64,000 nt of DNA from Quercus robur. Lineage: Eukaryota; Streptophyta; Magnoliopsida; Fagales; Fagaceae. Location of the stretch: NCBI RefSeq assembly GCF_932294415.1, contig NC_065536.1, positions 3,534,001-3,598,000 of the forward strand, written 5' to 3'. This document shows, one piece after another, positions 1 to 11,200 of this stretch (position 1 is its first letter; every line of letters begins with the position of its first letter). The position numbers and the translations under genes were made by a program. Below the pieces are notes generated by a model, which saw only the letters and a list, made by a program, of their open reading frames with translations, ran no database searches and was not told the origin of the DNA.

Positions 1-1479
1 CACTTTAACAGTGGACAATGCTAGCTCAAATGGTGCCACTATTAAGTTTTTGGAGAATGTAACTAAAGATTGGGAGGGGACTGTTTTAGAACATGAGTTC
101 TTACACATGAGGTGTTGTGCACATATCCTAAATTTGATTGTGGGGGATGGTATGAGAGAAATTGATGCATCCATTGCAAAGGTGCGTGAAGCTGTGAGGT
201 ATGTGAAGTCCTCACCAAATAGGCATCAAACTTTTGTGGGTTTTGTGGAGAGATTAGGTATTGAGTCTAAGTCTCTTCTTTGTCTAGATGTACCAACTAG
301 GTGGAACTCTACCTATCTCATGTTAGAAACCGCACAAAAATTTGAAAAAGTGTTCATACGTATGGACTTTGAGGATGATAGTTATTCTTCATACTTTATG
401 AACAAGGAGAATAGTGGTGGTATGGGATCTCCTAGTAGTATTGATTTTCAAAATTGTAGGATATTTGTGGGGTTTTTGAAGCTTTTTTACAATGCCACAA
501 AAAAGTTTTCAGGTTCTTTGTATGTTACTGCCAACACCTTTTTTGATGAGATGTTTGTCATTCAAGAGAATATTTCCAATTTAAGTAAATCACAAAACCA
601 CCTCTTGAAAAACATGGCAACTAAAATGGAATCTAAGTTTGATAAGTATTGGGGGAAAGGGGATAAAATGAATCATCTCTTGTATGTGGCTGTGATTCTT
701 GATCCAAGAAAGAAGTTGAGGTTTTTGAAGTTCTGTTTTTCTGAAATTTATGGAAATGAAGTGGCTGATGTGATGGTTGATTTGGTGAGGGGTGCCTTGG
801 TCAAGTTGTATGATTTTTATTCTCGTGTTGATTCATCAAATGTACAAGTAGCAAGTGAGAGGGAGAGGACACACATAGAAGGTGAGTCAATAGGTTGTAG
901 TGATCCATATGTGATGGTTAATTCTAGGTTTGAACGGTTTTTGGAGGCTGAGCAGTCCATAGGGTGTAGCAATGAGATTGACAAATATTTGGCTGAAAAT
1001 TGTGAAAGTAGAAGAGGGGATGTGAAATTTGAGATATTAGGGTGGTGGAAGGCCAATTCAGATAGATATCAAGTGCTGTCCAAATTAGCTAGGGATGTGC
1101 TGGCTGTACCTGTTTCTACTGTTGCATCTGAGTCAGCGTTTAGTACCGGAGGACGCATACTTGATCCATTTCGGAGTTCACTCTCCCCACTTATGGTTCA
1201 AAATCTGGTTTGTGCACAAGACTGGCTTCAAGCCTTGGTTCCAATTTCTTTTCGCAAATCAAAAGATGAGGTAGAGGTCTTGGAAGATGAATTGCATGAT
1301 TTAGGTAATATGTTAACTTCCAAACTTTGTCTATTAAGTGTTATTAAATGTGTCTTATGCAAATGAAATTTAATCTAATAGTCTTCATTTCTTTCTCTTT
1401 TCTAGTTATACGTCAAGCAGCAAGAGGTGGTGGAAGTTCAAGCTCAAGCAAAGGTATCTCAATCAACATTGATGACTAA
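1..1479 (+). CDS. hAT-family transposase, C-terminal part (5' end outside window)
   Basis: The open frame enters from the window edge and runs to 1366; I infer an intron 1305-1405 (GT at 1305, AG at 1404-1405) that adds a 24-residue Ser/Gly-rich tail ending at TAA 1477-1479. The protein resembles RICESLEEPER / zinc-finger BED type hAT transposases. It shows the RNase H-like core with DVPTRWNSTY near residue 96, the DUF4413-like segment FDKYWGKGDKMNHLLYVAVI near residue 215, and the C-terminal hAT dimerisation domain (DKYLAENC near 323, then LARDVLAVPVSTVASESAFS and NLVCAQDWL). These domains cut and join element ends and dimerise the enzyme in the nucleus. The N-terminal BED finger would lie upstream of the window. 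No stop or frameshift interrupts the visible part, so it may be a recently active copy. A domesticated hAT gene is less likely because a matching terminal repeat follows at about 2911. Confidence 0.85.
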
Positions 1480-1929
1480 TCAAAAACTGGGTAAGTTTCT
1501 GCCCTTATATTGAGTTTGGTTCTGCTTTCTCTATTGTTTTTTGTTATAACTATTCTGTATTTGTTGGTCTTGTCCTTATATTTTTTATTGATAAATATCT
1601 TTTTGCCCATTTTCTTGTAGGAGGAAGGACACACATTTTGTATAGGAGGCAGATTTTTGGATGCAATTTGGAAGTTTTTTTGGACAGTGCTTTTCTAACT
1701 GATAATTGATAAATTAACTCTTGCTTATAGGAAAGAAAACTTATTAAGTTTAATAGGCTTTCTTTTCTATAAGTCATGGACTAAACTCTATATAGTAGTT
1801 GCTCTTTAAATGTTTTAGAAAAGCTATTTTTTGGAAGTTTGTAACTAATTATAGCTAGCTACTGCTTTACACACTTTCTGCCTTCTTTAACTCTATGGAA
1901 ATATTGCAAGAGATGCTCTTATTATCTTT

Positions 1930-2050
1930 TGTTACCACACTTGTGATGTGGTTGTGATTGAATTATTTGTTAAAATTTGTTTGCTGGTTTGTTGCCATAC
2001 TTGTGGTGTGGCTGTGATTGAATTATTTGTCAGAATTTGTTTGCTGGCTT
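1930..2050. repeat. Two 60-bp tandem repeats inside the hAT element
   Basis: The unit containing TTGTGATTGAATTATTTGT occurs twice head to tail with a few substitutions. It lies in the non-coding 3' part of the transposon. Confidence 0.8.
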
Positions 2051-2160
2051 GTGTTAGTTGTGTTACATAACTTACATGTATGAGTGATTGGCACAACTTG
2101 GTAGGTTTAATAGGCTGTCCAGGTTTACATGTAAGTTATGTATTGTGAAGTTTTAACAGG

Positions 2161-2398
2161 GGGTTTACATGTTAATGCCTATAAAATTTTGGGCCTCCTC
2201 TTGTGCTTTTGCTGCCCAGGTCCTATAATGTTATAGGCATTTTGAAAAATTTTCTTTGTATTGTGAGAAGTTTTAATAGGGGTTTACATGTTAATGCCTA
2301 TAAAATTTTGGGCCTCCTCTTGTGCTTTTGCTGCCCAGTCCTATAATGTTATAGGCATTTTGGAAAATTTTCTTTGTATTGTGAAGTTTTAACAGGTG
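2161..2398. repeat. Two 119-bp tandem repeats inside the hAT element
   Basis: A unit beginning GGGTTTACATGTTAATGCC (at 2161 and again near 2280) is repeated almost perfectly. Each unit also holds a small hairpin pair, ATGCCTATAA and TTATAGGCAT. It may be a subterminal or 3'-UTR repeat of the element. Confidence 0.8.
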
Positions 2399-3121
2399 GT
2401 TAGAAAGTAATATCATGTGTTTTTTATGTGCTTGCAAATTGCAATTACTCAGGTTGTGTTGTTATATACTTACTGTATTTTTTTGTCATTAGATGTGAGC
2501 TAGAAAATTAAATTTGGACTGAAGGGCTAGAGACCCAAAGGTTTCAAAGTTGTGTAATGGGCCAATTTGAAATAAAGGAGGTCAAAAAAGGCCCATTTGA
2601 TATATATATATATATATATATATGATTAAATGATATAAATCTTTGTTAAAAGTAATAAGCCCATTAATTTGGGCCCAAAAGGCCTGTCAAAAGTTGAATT
2701 AAAAATAAAATTATGCAAATTCACAATTTTAGCCCAATTTCGGCCCAAACCCGCCTAACCGACCAAACCGACCCGTTTAACTGTTGACCCGAACCGTCGG
2801 GTCTGATCCATTATTGGGTCGGTTTCGGGTCAAATTTTTTATAACCCGATCCAGTCGGGTCGAGTTCGAGTCAGGCCCAAACCCGAGCCGACCCGACCCG
2901 TGGACAGCCCTACCCCCCACCACAACCGGTCCACCACCATAAGCCTTTGTTGGTCCACACCAAAAGTAATACAGTACTATTTTAGTAAAGTTTAAGTTAC
3001 TTTTCTGATTCTTCAAAAATATATATATATATATATATATATATTTCTGATAATTAAAAAAAAGTTTAATTACTTTGTACTCGCCTTTAATATTTGTCAA
3101 TTTTGTTGGGTAAAAAACTTA

Positions 3122-3255
3122 TGGTCCGTTTGGATTGAGGAGAAGGGAGGGGGAGTAGAGTAAAGTAAATTTAGTACAAAATTAGCTTATTTTTAGCTAA
3201 CTCTACTTTATTCTCTTTCACTCTCCCTCCTTCCCCCTTTCATCCAAATAGGTCA
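3122..3255. mobile_element. Tourist-like (PIF/Harbinger) foldback MITE
   Basis: Almost the whole 134 bp folds on itself. The left end TGGTCCGTTTGGAT pairs with the right end ATCCAAATAGGTCA, and the arms continue into purine-rich (left) and pyrimidine-rich (right) stretches. A TTA trinucleotide flanks both sides (3119-3121 and 3256-3258), the target duplication expected for Tourist elements. No coding capacity. Confidence 0.75.
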
Positions 3256-3258
3256 TTA

Positions 3259-3474
3259 GTGTGAGTTTGAAAAGTGCGTTTTGCACATTTCTCAACGGGT
3301 GCTTTCTTTTAGTGGGTCCTATGCACTTTCAGAGGACCCGCAAATACTTTTTTCAGTAAAAACAACTTTAAAACTGGATCTCATGGCACTATTCATACAT
3401 TTAAAAATTATTTTGCTACAGTGTTTTCAGTTTTCAGTTTTAAGTAATAAGCGGTATTTAAACAGACCTTAGCT
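3259..3474. mobile_element. hAT-type MITE, truncated copy of the family at 14310
   Basis: The right half (CACTATTCATACATTTAAAA, then TGCTACAGTGTTTTCAGTTT, ending TTTAAACAGACCTTA) matches the right half of the intronic MITE at 14310-14587. The left end directly abuts the Tourist-like MITE and no matching terminal repeat is visible there, so this copy seems cut. Confidence 0.6.
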
Positions 3475-3496
3475 CTCTTGAAGAGTCCAGTGATAA

Positions 3497-3776
3497 GAGC
3501 ATTCGCAATGGAAAATTGTATCTTATCCTATTTTACCATCTCAAAAAGTTACTTTATCACTTATATCATATCATTTTACAACACACCCAACATCCCAATT
3601 TTTATTTTCCTATTCTACTCATTAAAATAATATATATTACCTACTAAAATAATATAATATATTGCAAAACAATTTGCAATTCTGACATTTTACAAGTTCG
3701 GTTGCCAGCACCTTTTTGTGCCTTGATTGTACTTTTCTCCTACATTTTTCATTTGCAATTGCCAATGGGAATGCTC
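3497..3776. mobile_element. MITE with GAGCATTC termini
   Basis: Left end GAGCATTCGCAATGG and right end CCAATGGGAATGCTC are imperfect inverted repeats around an AT-rich core of 280 bp. I could not define a clean target duplication, so the superfamily (probably PIF/Harbinger) is uncertain. Confidence 0.55.
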
Positions 3777-3779
3777 AAC

Positions 3780-6400
3780 CAATACAAGATTATCGAGATA
3801 AAGATAAGAACAGAAATCAGGAGTCCTAGCCAATCTCACCATCCATCATGACCCAAAATAATGATAAGGATTTGAGTGACAATTGATAATGTTTAGATGT
3901 ATATGAGTATATGCTTTTAACAAGTGTAATATGTTTCATACACTGTTGTATAATGAGAATTCAATATCAATAGAGCTACAAACTCCTCAACATATTCAAG
4001 GAAGTCAAATACAATTTTGCTACATTTTTCTCTCTCGCTCTCTTAAGCCCTCTCTCTAGATAGTGTCTGTTGAGTTCTCTTTTTCCCTTGCAGATACGCA
4101 ATTGCTTTGTGCAAGGAGGAACAAATTCGTTGCAAGGACAATAACACTTTTTATTATAAAAATATAAATAATTAGTTAAATTATTAAAAAAAAATAGCAT
4201 GTAATGCATGCATACATATAGTTATATTTAAAATTAAACACAATTTTTATCATAACAATATAAATAATTAGTCAATTTTTTTATAAGTAAATGTAATTAG
4301 TCACATATTAAAATTTTTACCTAAATTTAATACTACTTATGATCATTTTTTTTCTTCTAATTTTTAATAAGGTAAAACATGTGATAATCTTTGTTGTGTT
4401 AATTGTATATGTGATTGGGTTTTTTTTTTTTTTTTTAATTATAGTTCATTAATATTAGATTCTTAGTATTTTGCACTCATTAACTCGCTTGGCAAAAAAA
4501 TTAAAAAACTTAAGTGGACACATGGTCCAAACTTAAGTTGATAATTATGGTATAATCCCAACATAAATTTGGACACATGACGCAAAATTGGATTCTAATT
4601 TCAAATTATAATAGAATTTTTTTTGAGTTTTACCTATTAACATATACTAATGCGGTCACATTTCTATGATGATTTTTCATATGTGGAGTATTTTAAATAT
4701 AAAAATAAAAAAAAAAGTTTTTGAAACTTGGAAATTTTAAATGGTGTCTTTTCAATTGAATGCCTCAATTCAGTTTAAAATAACTTCTTTTCAAACATCA
4801 CTCAAATTCACGGTTCACAAAAATAAGGCCTAGTCAAGGGTCAGCTAGAGACATTTTGGGGTCATCAGCAAATATAAAATATATTTTTACTTAATATTTC
4901 ATAAGAGAGACATGAATTTTAAAAAATCCAACCTTTTTATATAATTTAATACACTAATTAGTTTATTTTCATATATTTATAGAACATATCTTAAAAGTTT
5001 TAATTCTAAAAATATTGAAACATTTGGTATCAAAATAAATTTCATATTTTAGATGGTTAGTTTCTTTTGGCAATGTTGGACTTCAATTATTGAACAATGT
5101 ATTTCAATAATGATCTGGTCTTGAAAATATTGATTTTTTTTTTTTTTTTTGGTTGATTGAGAGAAAAGAAGAGAAAAATTTTAGGATGATTAAAAATTTT
5201 TAAACTCTTAAACTACCATAAACATAGTGAAACGTATTCATAAAATGTTGAACATTTGAAAAAAATTATAATATTTTAAAAATAATTTATATTTATTAAA
5301 TTTTTGGTCCTTAATTTTAAAATTTTACATGATAAGACAGGAGAACCATATAATTTCACGTAAGACAGATAGACAAGACAAAACTACAAGTTAATAGAAT
5401 ATATTTTTCCCCTAAGTGAGAGACCTTATTTTTTTTATATTATTATTATTTTTTTGGTAATACTATAAGAAAAATAGAAATAATATATTCTATTTTAGGG
5501 GGCAGCCTTCCATTTTATGGCATTAGGCCATTGCCTAAATGATCTAATGATTGAGCTGCCCTTGTTCTTATCTATTCCACACTATTCAATCCACGTATCA
5601 TTATTTGAGCAAACAAAAAGAAATAGAGGAAAGAAGAGGATCATTAGAAGGTGCCATAACAATAGAGATGCAAACAAATATTTATGAGAGCAATGTTATT
5701 ACTTTCAGTCATAGGAATTTCCCAAGTGCAGAAAATAGAATTATTACAAGTTTACAACTATAACTACAATGCAGGTTATAAATTGAGATTATATTGTAGA
5801 GAAGCCATGACTCATTAGTGGGACACATAGACAAACAGGCCACCAAGATTCTCTTTCCAAAAAGAGTCAACACAAAAAGAAAGTAAACCAACCCAGTTTC
5901 TAACAGGTTTCAGTGAAGGACCCAAGGATCCAAATGTGAGTGATATTAAGATCTATATGAAAGAAGGGTTTTACTAACGTGCCATGAAAGAAAGGACCTT
6001 GTGTCAAGTGCCACTCATGGCATATAATTATTACTCATGCAAAGCACTTTAGTCTACTAGTATAAATATTTGGATTTTTAGCACGTGCCATAGAAGATAG
6101 AACCATTGCAAGATAAAAGTACATGATTGCAAATGAAACCCAATCTTTCTCTCCCTTAACATGGACCTACTTGGCCATTGCTTCATGCCTTTTCTCTTTC
6201 AATCCAATTGTGACATGGAAAAATTTTGAGAGAGAGAGAGAGAGAGAGAGAGATTACATGATAAAGGAACAAAAGCACAAAAACTGAAAATGTCGATGGA
6301 CATTATTATTATATATTTGTAGTCTTTGCATGATGATTAGCCCATAAGAATCAAACAACACGCATGGAAGAGGAAAATGAAGGCCTTGAACAATGAACTC
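3780..6400. other. AT-rich intergenic DNA, no gene recognised
   Basis: No open frame here resembles a protein I know. It holds homopolymer runs (4421-4436, 5138-5153), one short tail-type insertion at 4275-4294 and a (GA)n run at 6230-6252. Confidence 0.6.
4266..4303 (-). mobile_element. Micro-insertion: poly(T) plus tag with 9-bp target duplication
   Basis: AATTAGTCA at 4266-4274 is repeated at 4295-4303. Between them lie 20 bp: a T run followed by ATAAGTAAATGT. On the minus strand this reads as a short tag ending in CTTATAAAAAAA, as expected for a tail copied by target-primed reverse transcription. Confidence 0.55.
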
Positions 6401-6403
6401 TAA

Positions 6404-7070
6404 GAGTTCGTTTGGTTATGAGAGATGGAAAAGTAGGAGGATAAAAAATAGTGGTAGGATAGAAATATGGAAGGATAGAAAAGATTTAGTTTTCCCCATA
6501 TGTGTTTGGTTGGAGAGATGAAAAAGTGGAGGAATGAAAAACTATTTTGTTTGGCTGGGATGAAAAATGAGAGGATGGAAAATATATAAGTTTACTCTCA
6601 TGCCAAATTAGAGAGAGAGAGAGGGGAAAAAAAAAAAAAAGATGGACCAAAAAAAGAAAACCAAAACAAATGAAAAAAAAAAATTAAAAAGAAAGAGTGA
6701 GAAGTACCTGAAAAAGACAAAAACCAAATAAGAAAAAGTAGAAAACCAAAAGAAATTAACAATAAATTAAAAAAAATGAAACAAATGAGTAACAGAAAAC
6801 CAAAGGGAAAAAAACAATTGCACAAGGGCTCTCTTGTGGTTTGAAGTTCAGGGGGCTTTTTGGTTCGAATTTTTTGTAATGGTTTTCTCTTCAGCTTTCT
6901 CTTCAATTTGAGAAGAAAACATTTTAGTGAGTCTGAGAAGAAAATACGTAAGCCTCGCCAATATTTCATTCTCCCCTTCTCTCCAACCAAACATCTATAA
7001 AAATAATTTTCTCTCCACTTTTTTCTCCCTCATTTTCTATTCATCCTAAAATCTCCAACCAAATGGACCC
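6404..7070. mobile_element. MITE-like element, 667 bp, TAA target duplication
   Basis: Ends GAGTTCGTTTGGTT (left) and AACCAAATGGACCC (right) are inverted repeats, each flanked by TAA (6401-6403 and 7071-7073). The interior is strongly strand-biased (purine-rich), which creates spurious open frames. PIF/Harbinger-like by its ends and duplication. Confidence 0.6.
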
Positions 7071-7073
7071 TAA

Positions 7074-8250
7074 ATTATATAGGAGAGAGAGAGAGAGAGA
7101 GAATGATATATAAATATTATATGCAAAACTAAACACATAAATCTAGCCAAATCATCATTCAAAATATAGAGCCTCTCAATTATTCTTTTGCCATAGTAAT
7201 TACGATTTATTTTATTATTAATGTGTTCCACGCGTGACCACTTTGCAAAGAATGTATTAATAAGAAAAAGAGGGAAAAAGGGAAAGATACGCATCCATTT
7301 TGAGAAGCTACGTATATATAGAAAAAGACCCTTTAGCTAGGCTCTAACTTTTCTGATTTTGTTCTCAGCCCTTCACCTTAATGGGCCAGGCTAACCTAAA
7401 TCCTTCAGAATTTGAAGGAGAAAAAGGCACTGCCAGCATTAGAGGCACCAATGACAAAGACACTTAATATGTATCTTTAAGTACGATCACAGGTTCAAAG
7501 AAAGAAGGATCAGCAGTTGCTAAAGAATCAATCCAAAACTGAAATAGTTGTTAAAGAGATGTCAAAAAAGGAGCCTGAACAAGCTGAAATTTACATCTGC
7601 AACATTTACACTAATCCAGATGACACAGTAACTCATTTGTGTTGGGGGATTTCCAGGACCTAAAGACAAGAATTCTGGGAAAAAAAAAAACAACAAATAC
7701 CAACAAATTTGGTAAATGAATAGTACAGTTCTTGTGAAATCATTGTTAATCAACGAAATGTTCGCAGTGGATTAACTTGGAACAAAGAACCTCAATGTAT
7801 TCCCCCCAACCCAAATAGGACTAGATAACTTGGGCTGGCTAAAGGGGTTGTATTCCCCCTAGTTCAACAATTAGAAGTACTTCAGATGTTTTATCATCAG
7901 TTAGTGTCTATGTTTTTCACTCATGCTATGTTCCCAAAGAAAATGGGAGTGTAAGTTTGATTCAACAAAAAAATCAATGTCAGTAACTTATTTCTTTTTC
8001 AGCTGCCACAGATGTCACTTCAATATTATACTTCTTTCAAATGGGTGATTCCAATGTACACGAATGAAAAGAAGTAAATAAAGGTGCATCATGTGACACC
8101 CAAGCAATGAACAAATCTCAGCTCCATTGCATCCCTAGATCATCTGGATGAAAAATTGATATATTACAAATCTGGGTAGGCTCCTAGCTTGGGTCACAAA
8201 AAGAACTTGCCCAGAATCCTGAAAAAATGGAGTCGTACGCCGGTGGGCAT
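7074..8250. other. Intergenic, downstream of LON1
   Basis: Contains a (GA)n run at 7083-7103. The part nearest 8250 presumably includes the LON1 3' untranslated region (the gene reads leftwards), but I see no clear end signal. Confidence 0.4.
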
Positions 8251-8257
8251 GGAAAGC

Positions 8258-11200
8258 TTATTTTCCTGTCTTCTGGTCATCACCAAAAGCTATATCGAAT
8301 ATCTGCCTGTAGTCATCTACAAAGTGAACATCGAGGCCTTCTTTCACATTTGTTGCAAGTTCATCGAAATCCCTCTTGTTGGCCAAAGGGAATATGATGG
8401 TCTTTACTTCACTCCTTCTGGCTGCTATAGTTTTCTCCTTAACCTGATTTTGTCCACAAGGAATGAAAGTTTCGTGAGTTGAGATGAACCAAAATGTGCA
8501 CACCATTGAAGCATGTCAATCAGTAATGGATCACAAAATGATCAGAAATCCAGAGGACCCACAAGTCTCCAATTAATGATTTAAAGTAATAATTATTTTC
8601 TTTGAATTTGATTTCAGAAAAGTCAGGAAAGAAGCAAAAATAAAAATCCATGCTTGCCATGAATATCGGATTATGCCAAATATATACATGAAATAAAACA
8701 ATCAGACTAAAACTTAAGTATAAACATCCCTCCCACTTGGATAAAATGTTCAAGAGACCATTAAGGAAATGCACCATTATGTAAAACAACAAAAGTTTTG
8801 AGTAAAGAATTTATTAAGGATGGCAGAATGTAAATGACAGATGAAATGATATGTATGCAGTGGTTTCTTTATCTTACCCCACCAATTGGAAGAATCTTCC
8901 CTGTTAGAGTAACTTCCCCAGTCATTGCTAGATCCTTCTTGACAGGCTTCTTCATGGAAAGAGACAGCAAGGATGTGATCATGGTGCAACCAGCACTAGG
9001 CCCATCCTTAGGGGTGGCCCCTGCAGGAACATGAAGATGAAGCTTGGAATTTGCAAAATAAGGGTTATCAGGCTCCTTCTCAACTAATATTGATCTTGCA
9101 ACTATGTGAGCGATTTGAGCACTTTCTTTCATAACATCTCCAAGTTGGCCGGTGAGATTGAGGGCCCCTTTCCCCTCTCCTTGCTCAATTTGAGAAGTCT
9201 CTATGTACAGGGTGGACCCCCCCATGGCAGTCCAAGCCAGACCCATAACTACTCCAACTGGAGTCCGATCATAAATGCGCTCAGCATGGAAAACAGGTTT
9301 TCCAACAAAATCAGCTAGGTTTGATGTGTCAACCACAACTTTTTCAACAGTCTTAGTTGGTTCACTTTCCTGGATTGTCTTGGGATCTGTCACATCCTGA
9401 GAAGAGATTGCCAAAGGTTTGCAATGATTGAACAAAGTGAATCAAAAATGAATCTAGCTTCAAAGATATTTAACCACATTAGAAAAAGTCACAAAGTGCA
9501 ATTTAACAGGTAAACATGAAAAAATACATGGGACTTGCAAACCTCCCATGGTTACTATCAAAATTTTTGGTCCTTTTTATTGAACCTTTTCACTTTATTC
9601 ACTATAAAAGTAAAGGTATCCTTAAAACTTTCCAGGTGTTCTAGGTAGGGGGTTTGCAAAGCTTTCTTGTAATGAATTCCAGATATTAAGCCAAAATAAT
9701 AAAAATAAAAATTATTCCATATAGGATAAAAACAGATTCAGGTCGGATAACAACTTTCTACAAACATTTTTTTTTTTTTTTAAGTTCAACCCTACTAAAT
9801 TCAAAATGCGATATATCTTTTATTGTTACTTGGTTCCAAAAGATCCCTAATTTCTTTGATACCTTTGAATCCGAAGGTTGATCAGCTGGGAGGTCTGTTG
9901 GCATTGCATCAACTTCTACAAAGGTTTCAGCAGTTTGTTCATGACTGCTATCCTCTACTGGTTCAGCTCTAGTCTCACTTTCAACCAATTTTTGACTAGA
10001 TTCATCAGCACATCCCACTAGAGTTTCCTCAGGTTCAACAACCTGAGCTTCAACAATTGCAGGTTCATTTGATGCTCCTTGTCTAACAAGTTGGAGAGCT
10101 ATCTGGCAGTCCATAGCAGAATGTTGTTAGCTTCAGACAATCTTTATACATTTAAGCAAAACCAGCAAAATTTTAAGCTATGTGTCCTACATCCCATCAA
10201 ATTGACCCCCACACAGAAGCAACGCAAAGGGAAAGGGGTATGAATTACACAACTATAAACTATTATAATTCATTATGGCTATATTGCTCATCCCAATTTG
10301 ATATTTAAAAACAAGCTAATTGAAACATGGTTTTTAAATCATGTATTCATAACATCTTGTTATGGGCCATCATCTCTTAATTGTAATCTCACTATTATAA
10401 AGTTCCCCCACTTCATAATCAAAATAAAAAAGTGGATGGTTGAACAAACCTTGCGATAAATCTTTTCTATGTGCTTTTGGAGATTCCGAACTCCTGCTTC
10501 TCGACAGTAACTTTCTATTAGACCAAGAAGAGCTGCATCGGTTACTTCAACCTGGAAATAGATTTAGATATTTTCTTTCAGTGAGGAAAAAAATCTAGGT
10601 GTGCTCCATTATTATGGTTATTATTTGTAAGTTACACAAACATCCAGTGTCTGCTGCTCCATTATTTTCAATGACAATACATGCATGCAGGTTAGAGTGT
10701 GAGAGAGAGATAAAACACCTCTTCAGGTTTGATTCCACATGCTTCACGTGTGCTCTTCTCCAAATAGTCTCTTGCAATGTGCATTTTCTCATCAGTAATA
10801 TATCCAGCAATAGCAATGACCTCCATTCTGTCCAAGAGAGGACTGGGTATATTTTCCACAACATTTGCAGTGCACACAAACAGAACCTACAATGTGACAC
10901 AAGGTAAGAAGATGTTTAGTAGTCCCAGCATCATCCAAATGATATGTAAACTCAAAATATACAGCTAAGTATTAAGACTATCCTCACAATTTATGTTGGG
11001 TATGAATTACATGGACACTCAAAAATGTATGAGGTGCCCTTCTAGGCACAAATGTAGTACAAGATATTTTTCAACATATGCCTATTGTTGGACACTTTTT
11101 TGTAGCTTAGTAAGATTTGGTCCCATTGGAGGAGGGAAGGGGAATTCGAAGTAGTGGCCTCCCCTTCATGAGGGCCTATTGTCAAACACATGGCACAGGT

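Larger units (their letters stand above)
1..2911 (+). mobile_element. hAT (Ac-like) DNA transposon, 3' portion
   Basis: The transposase is followed by about 1.4 kb of non-coding DNA ending in a block very rich in CCGACCC/GGGTCGG motifs (2745-2905) that finishes CCCGTGGACAGCCCTA at 2911. Read on the other strand this begins TAGGGCTGTCCACGGG, a typical plant hAT terminal inverted repeat, and GGGTCGG clusters are typical of subterminal transposase-binding regions. The 5' end and the 8-bp target duplication cannot be checked because the left end is outside the window. Confidence 0.7.

Noticed and set aside
6598..6990. 130-codon minus-strand frame
   Set aside because: Produced by the purine-rich core of a MITE-like element; Phe/Leu/Ser-rich low complexity.
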